DNA from: Nipponacmea schrenckii
Taxonomy: Eukaryota > Mollusca > Gastropoda > Lottiidae
Length of the DNA: 64,000 nt
Reading direction: 5' to 3'
Assembly (NCBI GenBank): GCA_030562195.1
Contig: CM060203.1
Location: 4,602,208 to 4,666,207 of the forward strand
Shown here: one piece after another, positions 24,165 through 36,200 of the stretch
Layout: each line of letters starts with the position of its first letter
How positions within the stretch are numbered: the first letter of the stretch is position 1
Notes under the pieces: model-generated
Databases searched by the model: none
What the model saw: the letters and a program-made list of their open reading frames with translations, nothing else
What the model was told of the DNA's origin: nothing
Made by a program: the position numbers and the translations under genes

Positions 24165-27100
24165 TTACGTACAAAGCAATAAAAACATTCGAAACAAAAC
24201 TAGTAAAATACAAATGAAAGTTAGGTTTATATTTTAATTAGACTGTGGAAAATGTGAATTAATCTGTATTTATGACCTTGACTGCATTGTCTTCCAACTT
24301 TAGATATCAATAATTTATAGAGTCATTTATTTTAGTATCAATAACTTATTCATTGTTTAATCTTCACGGTGGAACTGAATTCTAAATTTAAATATCAAAC
24401 TAAAGACCCACAAACCAGGAACCATGCAAGTAGAATTTGGGTAAAGAAATCATTTTATGATGAAAGACAACTCCATACAGAGTGCAATGACAGAAATCTG
24501 CAACATAGTTTTAATGGTGTCTTTTTCTTTTCTTATGTGAACTGTTAAATCTTGTATAAAAATCGAAATAAACTCTCAAAAAGGAAATATCTTGAACAAA
24601 TTATACTTTATCTAAAAGTATGAAACTATTTCAAGTTGTAAATCAGACAGTATCCTGCAATTCCTTTACATATATTGCACAAAGGTAATAAATAAAGTTG
24701 TAATGAAATTAGGTTAACTTGAGTTTGGAAAGTTAACAAGATAAATGCTAATAAGTCAAATTGGTGATAAGAATGATGGGTAAAAGGTTTTATGTTCACC
24801 CCGCCTTTCACAAGCGATTAGATAACCACTCCATTGAGGCGCCACATCTGTTACTGGTTACAAGTATAAGAAAACACACTCTAGATAATTGGGCGAACTG
24901 TGTAGATCATGGAAGCTTCAGCCAGATAAGAATGTACTTGGCTGATTGGTTAGGAATGCTTGGTTGGAATTGGTGAACACCTAGGTTGTTTTGTTTTTTA
25001 GTTTGGACTACACCTCTAGAATACAATTTTTTTCAAGACTAAATATTTTATTACATGCTATAAAAAATTTGCATTCAGAAATCAGAATAACTAAGAAATA
25101 TAATTATAAAAACTAGAAATAGAAAAAAAGGCAGAAGTAGAATTCTGTCTGGGATTCATATTGAATTCTAGTGCAAGATTCACCCTTTCTAATCTCTTTA
25201 CTTCAACTAAATGCTTGGTAAAACAAAATGTATTATCAAAGATCAACCAGTGTCAAATGTTAAGTTAATACTCATACAATGATAATATCAATTTACCTAA
25301 TTTCATGAAACGTAACATTATTGATATGAATCTTGTATTAATATTCCCAAATTCCACTTAGCAATTAGCACCCCTTTATCTAAATCCACTAAAGGCTCAG
25401 CTTCACAAAACTCCTTTAATAAATAATTATTATCTAAAAGCACTAATGTCAGCATCTTTATGGTACATAAGAACCAATGTGATAACCTTGCCTACATGCT
25501 CAGAATTATAAAACTTCTTTAATAAAAACTGCTGTCTAAGACCAACTGATGTCAGATTCTCTATGTATTTGCATTACAGTGTTTTATTAAAGCCATACTC
25601 CATTCAACTCAGTCGACTGTCTAACACCCTGCCTAGCTATAGACTATCAATACATACTGAAAACTGAGACCTGCTGACTAGGACAGATAGAAATTCAGTA
25701 AATGTAAACCAGAATTTTGTATGTTTATGTTTTAAAAGAGAGGGTAGCGCCTGGGAATTCAGACAGTAAATGTGAGAGTTGATTCCCGATTTATAAAGTC
25801 TTATTTCTAATGTTCTAGCTGTACTTTCACATCATAGCCTACTGTTTTCTGACCGTTACCACTTCAATGAATGAACAAATCGTACAGTTTTCTTAGTAAG
25901 GAATGGAAAAGCTGTGAAAATAATTAAGTTGTTCGAATTTCTTCGCCCATTGAGGTAAGATTAATATGTTTCTTTCTGCCTCCTTTACTAAAGAGTTCCT
26001 ACTTCTGCCAATTTGTTGAAAATTTGAAACATATGTCTATGATTAACCCAAGGGGATTTTAAATAATTTTCATAAGATTTTAATGGTTTTTACTTGAAAT
26101 TTTATAATTTCGTAAGAATATAATTGACATAAATTGCCTGCAGGTTAAATAATTTCAAAATGTAAATTTGAACCATTTCAGAACAAGACTTCCCTGAAAT
26201 GTTTTTTAATAGCAGCATTTCGAAATGTGTTTTGTTTAATAGTACAGAGAAAAATTCACTCATACAATTATATTGAATGTTTCATTTATAACAATACATT
26301 TAGTTTGTCTTAGAAGAAATTGGAAAATTAGTTCTTAGCATATTTATATAAGGTTTATTTAGGATACCTCTCGGAGCTAGAAATGATCCCCTCCCGACTT
26401 AATTGTTAACAATGAGGATATCATACAAATTTTGATGCAAACAGGGTCTTGATTAAATGAAACCCCCAGGTTTCACATGCTTCCAGCACATTATTAATAC
26501 ATAGCTCAAGAGCATATAGGCCTATATTTTCTCAATGCATCTTTGAAATGTGATTAAGTCAGTTAAATGATATTATAGGTTAGAATAATATTTTGTATAT
26601 TAATAATAAAGTGTATATTATACAAGGTATATGTAGGCCTTTATGTAATATCATATATACTAGTTCATGTACCATTCTCAATATCATTTGTGAACAGATA
26701 ATAACAGAAGGATTCTTATTGTTCTATAGGTAAGGCTTGAGTTTAGCTTGTGGCTTATAGCTTTTTCTTTTGAAAGTTGATCAGTCAAGTCACTGTATGT
26801 TTGCAATAGTATGTTGTGGTACAGATAGGGCATGCTTTTTCTTCCAAACATCTGGTGTGGTCCATGTTTAAAAAAACTCTCATTGATGCTCGCATTGAAG
26901 GGGAATCTGATGTCAAAATGTTAAAAGCAGGTAATGGTTCAAATGGCAACCGTATGACGACTGCTTTGTCAAATACAGTCCAGATCAACTATTATATAAT
27001 AGTGTTACAGCACAGTTAGAATGAAACAACTGTCACAAATTTGAAAAAATTAGATTAATATTCACATTTTTCACTCTCTATGAACCTTCATGGACAGAAA

Positions 27101-27930
27101 TTTTAACAATGTTAATAAAAATTGGAGACATTATTCTTTAATAAAACTGGTAACTTTGAAGCTAGTGAGTAGCAGTAACAATATTTCTGCTGTAAAAATC
27201 TCCAGTTAGGCTATATCAATAATGCATTATTTTCATTCTTCAATTTGGCAACTAAATTTAACAAGTAAAGAGTTTCCAGACTTAGGTAAGTTTGTAAGTA
27301 AATATAGAAAGATGTTTCCATTTCAAACGAGAACAAGATTTTACAAAGCTAATCATGTCGATTGTAGATTTGGTAATGAAATTAGATGGTAGAGGAGCAT
27401 CATAAAAACACACTCAGACGTCAAAAACCTGTAGCAGACGTCAATTTTAACTGCATTAACATGGCTTTTATCTCAATGTTTACTTAATTATTCAAATCAG
27501 CCAAATCAAGCTTCTCAGCTCTTATTCCCATTATGTTATACAAGATTTTAGCAGGATTTGGTAAGATTAGAATAGAGTAGAACAATAGAAATGCTATGTA
27601 AATGTCCCTTTATTTTATAATTCAATAATATTTGGATAAAATAGAAGGTCTTGTACTAAAATTGCATGTTTTTAAACCTCTTTTGTGAACAAGTTGTCCT
27701 GATGAGGATTTTTTATTTGAAACATTTCTGATACAACAGACAAAAACCTAATATTTTGGGTCTTTGATATCGAGATACTCTTGTTATTAACCGTTGGCTG
27801 AACTATGGTCAGGTCCTTGTAATTCAAGCCCAATGTCAAAGTCCAGAAAATAGCCCATCATTTACATGAGCATTTTAAACGCAATCCTGGATGATGCAAG
27901 ACAGATGAAATTACATATATGTGGAAAGAT
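24165..27930. other. No recognisable gene or repeat
   Basis: About 3.8 kb. Frames at 24761-24976 (plus, 71 codons) and 26785-27019 (both strands, 67 codons) have somewhat mixed composition. I recognise no family and see no clear splice framing. A TAGGCCTA octamer lies at 26517-26524. Confidence 0.45.
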
Positions 27931-28078
27931 CCGGCCCCCGTTTCACTAAGGTACGTAAGTAGAAGAATTTACGTAAGTATATATGTAAGTTGAAATTGCG
28001 TTTCACTAAAAGACGTAAGATTTTACTTACGTTAATATGTTGCTTAAATCCTACGTCAAGTAAAAGCAGGCGTAAGTA
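27931..28078 (+). repeat. Left terminal and subterminal repeat region
   Basis: Outer inverted repeat at 27931-27961, inner GTTTCACTAAA copy ending at 28010, and four CGTAAGTA-type words (near 27953, 27971, 28014 and 28071). In known DNA transposons such clustered subterminal words are transposase-binding sites; that role here is inference. Confidence 0.8.
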
Positions 28079-29277
28079 TTTTCCCACACGACTTCTCGTC
28101 TGATTAGGGTTTGAAAATTGCTACCAAACCGAGCAGAGAGAATTAATCGACGAATAATTTGAATAGTTTTATGATGTTTTGTTACTTCTTCACAAGTTAC
28201 GATATTTGACCGTTCGACCAGTCTGAGTATAGGTTTTCCCGAAGGCTAATGTAGGAAGCCATTTTCTCGACAGTGTCAGGCGTCTTGTGCTCAGCTCATC
28301 CATTTGAAGAATTTTAAGCTAATTTCGCGAATAAGTTTTTTTACCATTCGATTATTCGTACATATACGTTGATTCACAAGGTTGAAAAGCTATATTCTGA
28401 ACTTCTCTTTTAATAAAAGTATGTTATGGCAGTCAACAAGAGAGTTGTTAACAAATATTTAACTCGAAATAACCCAAAAGTCCAAGGCAATTGGCGACAT
28501 CTCTAACCTACTGATATTTCAAAATTGGACACACTATAGTTCTTGAATACTACAGTCGGTTATCTTAGTTCTTAGATTACAAATTAATAGTTGTGTGTGG
28601 AAAATATCTATGTAGGCGAACCGACCCGTATATTGGACGAATCAACCGTAATCAATGTGGTCATATCGAACGCGCAGTGCATATAAGTAGGCCTATTGGA
28701 GTGAAAAAAAGATTTCAAGGATTAAACCACTAGTTTCCTAACCAAATGTAGACACCTTCATGCCTGGAAATACAAACCACTTTGGATAGTACAGGATTAT
28801 GAAGAGAGTAATTTCGTTAACTTTTTTTAGGCATTCTATTAAGAATTATTTCGAGATTATCCCCGTACCAAGTTATATGTAGGTTGTGTTGTCAAGTCTC
28901 TGAGTGTCGCATCTCGTTTACATAACTAGTGCTGGATAATCAAAGTATTTAACTTTTGATTAGCTGGTATAAATAGGAACGTTTTATTGTCCAATCAGAT
29001 GAAAGAATGTTTTCTTCCGAAGGCTTTCTATTATTTTGGTACTTCGATTTTATTTATTTACCCGAAGATACAACCAGAATGTAAATAAAATTAATTTATA
29101 AATAAAAATAGGGAGAACATTTTTCAAATCAATCTTTTAACTGAAAATATCTTCGAATACTCGATACAGATCGAATTATGTTGTCGAATAGTCAATGGTA
29201 AAAAATCACTCTTCGTGTGATAGACGTCATCATTTATGCATCTTACGTCACTGATATTTTTACTTAGGTAAAATTAT

Positions 29278-29400
29278 GTACGTAAGTATGAAAATATACT
29301 TACGCATGCTTTAGTGAAACGGACATAAGTAAATACTTACGTTAAGCGTAAGTATAAAACATACGTAAATACTTACGGACCTTAGTGAAACGGCGCCCTG
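29278..29400 (-). repeat. Right terminal and subterminal repeat region
   Basis: Mirror of the left end: inner copy TTTAGTGAAACG at 29310-29321, outer copy CTTAGTGAAACG near 29381-29392, and five CGTAAGTA/TACTTACG words between 29278 and 29380. Confidence 0.8.
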
Positions 29401-31953
29401 ATATTCAGCAATATATGGAATCACTACATACAAGTGATCATAAATAATATGCACCTGAAAGCCCAATTAAAAACATTTTGATGCTAAGGTTACATTTTTT
29501 TGCTGCAATTTTTGGGTGGATTTTTTTCGCACTCTTCTGCAAGAAAATAGAGGTATGAAAAGGTTACACAAATTCTTCATGTTTTCTGGAATCACTCAAG
29601 TTCTGACAGCTCGTAATGTGTGTGTTTATACTTTAACTAAACATTCAAAATACAACTCACACTTATCACTTATAAATAGGTTTTAACATCTTCATTATAT
29701 TCTATAGGACTTACAAGTAAGTGCAACCATTTTATAGATCATGATTCTTTTCTTCTTTCAAAGCATTCGGCATAACCTTGACTCACAGTTCTGGTCCTGC
29801 CAAGTTCCTCTGATATGCTATGATATGGATAGTGTAAAGGGCAGGCTCTTTATGTCTAGGGTGTTTCATGCACTAGGTTTAGAAGAATTTTTACCAGAGC
29901 AAATGACAATTTGCTTTTGCTATCTATAGAAAGCTGAACCATTTATAAGACAGATAGTTTGGTATGTCTCTGGTTGATTTATAGGACCTATGACACTAGA
30001 TGTACAATGACTAAGCAGTACAGCAGTACAGCATTGGTGAATCCCAATGAATTGATATTTTTTGAATGCCTAAAGACATCCATTGACTTATCGTTTACAT
30101 AAATATTTTACCAAAAGAGCTTGAATTCAATTAATGTAAAGTAACTCATTGATTTTCTTTATACAAAATATTCAAATATCTTGCTAGAATTTTATATGAT
30201 AGAAACAAACAAATCATTAAACAAAGTCCCACTACCGCCTACTTTCCCCTACAACTCCTTTAAGACAAAAATAAAAGTATAGAATATACTAACTATAGAG
30301 TAAGTTAATTGAAATATAAATAATTAAACAATCTATTACATTTCCTTTATATAAGTCACTAACTTGTCACTGACTTTCCAACTCTCTTCTACTTAATTAA
30401 ATTGTATCAATTGATCACACTAGCTTATTCATTCAATGAATTGTTTCAATGTGCCAATTAAAAATTATTTTCCTTCTGTCTGCTGATTAAAGTTATTTTT
30501 TTGGTATAGATATCAAACAATCTTTCTTGTTCTTTTATAACTATTAATATAGGTAGTCATTTTTGCTTACAAAATGAAATGGCAAAGAAAAGAATAATAA
30601 GCATTTAGCAGAATGTGGCGTACCTAACCCTAAAATCGTAACTTCATTGCATTCTTGACAATCAATAGGATTTCATGCTTCAAGAAAAAAAAATAGCATC
30701 ACCAACAAAAGAGTGTACATAGAATTAGGAGAGAGTGAAAAAACAAACGAAAATAAACCAAATATTTAAGAAACTTATAGAATGCACAATATTCTACCAT
30801 GATTTACTAAATCTACCTTCAAATTAGAAACCTTGTAAGTCCCAATCTATATTCATATTATGCTGCTACAAGAAAAGTTCATAAATACTTAACTTCTATG
30901 CTATTTGAAAGGAATTTCAAAATATAAATAATAATTACACACATGCAACTAAACATTTGTCCCTATTCCAATCTCTAATTGCTATTTTGAATGTTTGGCT
31001 GGTGTAGAGACAAATACACCAGGGTTTTCGTAGGGATTTTCGGTACCTCTGTAATAGAAGCGATTTTAAAGCTATCTATTTAATTTCAATCCACCAAACC
31101 TTGATATATTTATATATATATATTATATAGTTCAGTCATACCATCATTATTCTCTTTAATATTATGCAATATGTGGAAACAGGGCCTTCTTGTTTTGAAT
31201 ACTCCAGGGGATAATAGTAAAAATAGCTATTAGAGATTGGAATAGAGGCAGATGTTTCAGACTGAAATGCATCTACAGATTTTCTTATTTCGTAAGCCCC
31301 GTTTACATATGGCCGCTATAAAGCTTTCAGCTCTCTGTCTGAACCAGGCCGCGATAAAACCACAAATTTACCCCATTTACACCAAGAATATAACAAGAGT
31401 GCCGAGAACGTTTCCAAAGTGGTCATTTAAACAGTTGACTGCTCTCAGATGCATTCTTATGGAATTGTTTATGAAAGAGTTAAATATAAAAGGCTATGTA
31501 ACCCGGATGAAAACAAAAATGGCTCCTTAAAATTCTGCAGGAAAAGGTGAAGGTCGGTCTTTGCGCACGAAGAATCCTTTTTCGACATGATTTGCTTTAC
31601 ACAATTAACATCTTAGATAATATTTTATTGTTAATGCTTGCTAGTTACCATAGACTGAATTTTCCTAAATATTTCCTTTAAAATTTTTCTGGTCAAATCC
31701 ATTAGGAATTGCAAATGATCTACGCAATTTATCCACATCAAAATCAATATCCATCTAGATCAAAGGTGAATTTAAAATATAATCTAGGGGTGACCCGATA
31801 CATTAACTAACCATACTTCCATATATGATGTGACAGTTGTGAGTCCTTTCTTTATTTATTTGATCAAAAATAACATGCAAACTCTAGATTAATTAAATAG
31901 AGTTGACACAGACATCCTTCTTTCTAATTTATCTTTTATCTATGTTTTATCAG
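29401..31953. other. No gene assigned; weak exon-like stretch and AT microsatellite
   Basis: A 62-codon plus frame (29741-29929) is preceded by a pyrimidine-rich run ending TTTCAAAG, but no domain is recognised. An AT dinucleotide tract lies at about 31103-31130. The stretch 31290-31590 is locally richer in CpG and holds a 92-codon plus frame (31252-31530) with no family resemblance. It may be an old insertion. Confidence 0.45.
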
Positions 31954-32306
31954 AATTTCTTTTAGATGTTTTGAAAAATATCTGCTGGATGATTCCATGC
32001 TTTCAAAGTGAGCATGTACACTTTTTATCAAATAGAACTGAATGCAATGAGTTGTACCTCCTATATGCAGTATTCAATAGTAGAATTTTTGCAAGTGCAA
32101 ACCTTGCTCTTTCCATTTTATTGGAATGCCTAGTCAAAATTTCATTAATTGGAATGCAGAGTCAAAAGGAAACAAAACCTCAAGGCCTCGATGACAATAT
32201 GCTTTTTCAGAACAGTCATTCTGCCCTGAATCATTGGCTGGCAAATATAACCAAAACACCAGCACTGTTCTTTACAGCAGTATTAAATGTTGAAAATGAT
32301 GTGTAG
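31954..32306 (+). CDS. Candidate terminal coding exon, product unknown
   Basis: A pyrimidine-rich stretch ending TATGTTTTATCAG (31941-31953) makes a good 3' splice site. It is followed by about 116 open codons to the TAG at 32304-32306. The frame stays open upstream to 31893, but no ATG lies close to the acceptor, which fits an internal entry point. Residues are mixed, with a moderately hydrophobic middle (around SANLALSILLECLVKISLI) and a polar Lys/Gln/Glu-rich stretch after it. I recognise no family and see no partner exon. It could be a real last exon, a pseudo-exon, or chance. Confidence 0.25.
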
Positions 32307-32689
32307 GCTATACTGCACCGCACTGGTTTTTACCAGTCCATTAAGCAGACGGTACATTCATTAACTGTTAAATATTTCAACTTGCTGGAATTTTTTACTT
32401 TCAAGGCACACTTTAACATTACACCAAACTTCAACATAGGCATAAATCTTTCTGTGATGTATCTCAATAACTTGGTACTTTGTGTATACAGTTTCAGTTT
32501 TGTCTATATCAGTTATGTGACAAATATCCTCAGTATGCACTGAATGAATCATAAAATAAATGTTTCAATAGACATGCTTTTGATTTGATAATAAAATTCT
32601 TTAATTTAGAAATTGAATATCAGGAGTCAAAGGTTTTTTTTTTTTTTGAATTTTTGCTATGACATACTTCAGAAATGGCTAAGTGTAAT
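32307..32689. other. No recognisable gene or repeat
   Basis: AT-rich interval with a poly-T run at about 32633-32647. A 63-codon minus frame is unconvincing. Confidence 0.5.
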
Positions 32690-33252
32690 TTTGTTTTTCG
32701 CTAATTTTCAGTGCAATGCTAATTTTCAGTGTACTTTCCAGTGCAATGCTTATTTGCAGTGAAATGATATTTTCCAGTGCTAGGCTAATTTCCAGTGAAA
32801 TGCTTATTTTCCGGTGAAATGCTAATTCCCAGTGTAATGCTAATTTCCAGTGAAATGCTTACTTTCAGGTAAAATGCTAATTTCCAGTGAAATGCTTATT
32901 TTCCGGTGAAAGTCTTATTTTCAGTGCGATGCTAATTTCCAGTGACATGCTAATTTTACGTTGAAATTTTAAATACTAATTTTCAGGTGAAATGCAAATT
33001 TCCAGTGCAATGCTCATTTTCAGTGCAATGCTAATTTTCAGTGTACTTTCCAGTGTAATGCTAATTTCCAGTGTAATGCTAGTTTCTGGTGAAATGCTAA
33101 TTTTCAGGAGAAATGCTATTTTCCAGTGCAATGCTATTTTCCAGTGCAATGCTAATTTCCATTGAAATGCTAATTTTCAGTGTAAGTTCCAGTGTAATGC
33201 TAATTTTCCGGTGAAATGCTAATTTCCAGTACAATGCTAATTTCCAGTGTAA
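32690..33252. repeat. ~18-bp minisatellite, about 30 copies
   Basis: Tandem units of GCTAATTTCCAGTGAAAT, varying 17-20 bp by T-run length, CCAG/TCAG/CCGG changes and GCAATG/GTAATG endings. Almost every unit carries CTAAT followed by T(T)TTC(C)AG, which resembles the 3' end of a metazoan intron on the plus strand. There is no long frame. Confidence 0.93.
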
Positions 33253-36200
33253 TCAATCTTCATACAAACTTAATCTTCTTTACATTCATGCACTACATAG
33301 TTAAATGGTATTTCAGAATATAGTATGGATAAGCAGATTTCTGGTTTTGCATTGCCATTGTTTTGAGATTTGAGCCAACTTGATCTGAATTGATTGTGGT
33401 CTGTTGAAAGTTTGATGAAGAGAAAGTAAGAATGACCATAAAGCCGCTGTCAGTTGTTTATCAGTTAACAGTTTACATCTTAATATCACTACTATTATTA
33501 TCATCATTAATATATATCAACAATCTCTTTGACACCTGTCAATCATTATTTACCTTCTGCAACTTTCTCAAGTATTATCAAGTAGCTTCTTATAGCTATA
33601 CCTCCATTGTTGCCAAGGTCAATTTATATTGAACCCCAAAAATTAACATACCTACCTAGTTTAAATTCACTTTTGAAGGTCTCAAACTTTACATTTGTGC
33701 CCATTTAATTGTAACATTGTAACATCTTTTCATCTTTGTATCATTTCAAATTAGTTCTTGGTTGATATCTTGGTTCTGTGAACTCATTGATAAAAACTTG
33801 ATCAGCTACCTGTTTTAAAAAAAAAAAAAATTATGATTTCAGACAGTTTCTCTTCGAGAAAACCAGGCTTCCAATGATGAGAACCAATTCCATTATTAGA
33901 ATATATTCCTTTAAAGGCTAATGAAAAAAAAAAATCTAAGTAAAGTCTTAAATAAATAGTATTTCTGTAAGTCACATAAAAAGTGACCCTGATTCTATCA
34001 AATCTTGATCATTTTTATCATTTCATCTACAAATATAATCATTTTTCTTCAAATATTATTTTATTTCATAAAATTCCCACACAAGATGATGTCAGAATCG
34101 ATTTTTATTTCATAGAACATTAATTTTTCAAAAGTCATTTCTATTTAATATTGAACACCAGGTTCAGCTTTAAAGCCCAAGGTAAATTTTTTTCTAATGA
34201 GTTCAGCTAGAATTTTGTTACCTCAACTAACTTTTACTGATGCACAATAGATTTTACAAGCAGTTCTACCTTCACATAAAACAAGAGACAAGCTAAGGAA
34301 AATTTAGCCATTTCCAATGTAACCTCTAAGTGCATTCTCTACTTTTTCCAAAAGCCAAGATTTTAATTTCTTTCTTGTAACCATTGTTCAGCTTCATACT
34401 GCAATATTGGTGCTTTTTGTGATATGAAGAATTCTAATGTGGCTGATGCTATATAACGCAATAGATGGTTTGAAAAGCAGAAAGCAGCAAACCAACTCCA
34501 GACAAAAGTAAAGACTCAATCATCAAGGAGATAAATGAAATATGTTCTGGATCAGAACTGATGATATCTGTCTAAGGTTTAGATATACTTCATTCATAAG
34601 ATAAACACACATAGAATTTGAAACATCACAGCAAGTTCAACTCATTAATCAAATTTTTCAACCACAAGTTAGTCTTGAATGCAGTTTGACTAAATCATAT
34701 ATACAATCTTCACATAGTTTGTAATGCACTAGATGACTGCTGTTGGTGGTGTAAGCAAGGATCAGTGTCCTTTGTACTCCACAGTTTGTTGCCCACCTCA
34801 GCCACCCCTACATCACTGACAGGGGAGATGACTGGCTAAAACATTTGATTTCAACATCTGATTGCTCTTTTAAAGAGAATAAGTCATCATCTTTGGATAC
34901 ATTCAAAGCAATAGACCACCCGAATCTACAGTCTCTTGAATAAATGAGTTACAAATACCTTAAGAGAGTGTCTGCTAATTCAAGATGGTGGATAAATGGT
35001 GACCGGTCAGTAATGGCTATTTACAAACATTAATTATCAACATTTTTAAAATGGTGCGGAGATTAAAAGATCACCCAAACTGGTATTTTTACATTCATCA
35101 TTTCCCTCTGACCTGACAGACTCAAGCTGGCCAAAACAAATAACATATTTCTGTCAGAACTCAAAATTCTTTGATAAGTATATTAATGAGTTGAACCAAT
35201 TTTACAATTCATTGTCTTTAAACTGCAAGATCATTGACAATAGGGCTACCACAATGTCGTTTTGTGGTCATTGTGACTCTGCAAATGTTACTCAAAAGTG
35301 GTTGTACTGAAAGATCAAGATAAAAAATGTGCAGCAACTGAAATTCATTTTTATAAGGTTAAATAAAACATGACAGCAACTAAGACCAAAGGTAGCCCAA
35401 ATTAAAAACTCTCCCTCTCTCTACGCCTTCGAAACTCCTATCCAGCCGCTTTCTCATGAATAGAGACTTCAACTGTAGCCAAGCCGATTTTGTTATACCA
35501 CAAGAATCAATATAAGCCATGTTAAGATCATTAAGATTGGAAACAAAATGGCTATAGAATCTATACTAACAAAAATCACAGGGTTTAGAAAGAAGAAATA
35601 TCAAGGGTAAAAAGATTTAAGGAAATGAAATAGACTATTTGTTCAACGCAGACCTCAGGGTCTAATTATATTGACAATAATAGTGTGGAATTAAAATCAA
35701 CTGGACGTCTGAGAATATAAGTAGACAGCTATTTCCAGTGAATGTGACAAATAACTAAAAGGGAGGCCAAAAGGCTAGAATCAAGGAATTGTCATAACCA
35801 AATTTTCCAATTATGTCTAGCTTTTGAAATAGAAAAAAGTCCTTAACATTGAATATTTCTAATTTAGCAGGAGTTACAATGGACCCAGATTCTCCAAAAT
35901 AAGATATAATGTTTCCTGATACAATTTTTTGAAAAGCTCATTATTAACTTCCAAATTTTCAGCTTTTTTTGTATTTGTCATCACCTATATGATAGGATGT
36001 AATACGCTGTCCAGATTTCTGACAAATAATGAAATGAAAAACTGACAGAGCTTATTAAACCAATATCATGATTTCCCTATATACCTCAGATTATAGTTAA
36101 CTGGACGTTAGAGGCTAATTGTAGACTATTATTTCCAGCAAGTTCCCAGACGTCTAATAATACACTTTTAATGAAGTTTTTGTACTCGATGATTTTTTCC

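Larger units (their letters stand above)
27931..29400. mobile_element. Non-autonomous DNA transposon, 1.47 kb, double inverted ends
   Basis: The left end (27931: CCGGCCCCCGTTTCACTAAG, then GTACGTAAGTA) and the reverse complement of the right end (from 29400: CAGGGCGCCGTTTCACTAAG, then GTCCGTAAGTA) match at about 26 of 31 positions. Inside each end a second copy of CGTTTCACTAAA occurs in the same relative orientation (27999-28010 left, 29310-29321 right), so the termini are doubled. The word CGTAAGTA or its complement occurs nine times, all within about 150 bp of an end. No transposase frame is present, so the element would depend on one supplied elsewhere. No clear target-site duplication could be fixed, and the superfamily (hAT, Harbinger or other) is undetermined. 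Confidence 0.85.

Noticed and set aside
28966..28976. TATAAATAG as a core promoter inside the transposon
   Set aside because: Such words are expected in AT-rich DNA, and no frame or initiator follows.
35698..36160. Pair of diverged direct repeats near 35700 and 36100
   Set aside because: They share only scattered words such as AACTGGACGT and TATTTCCAG; too weak to separate from chance by eye.
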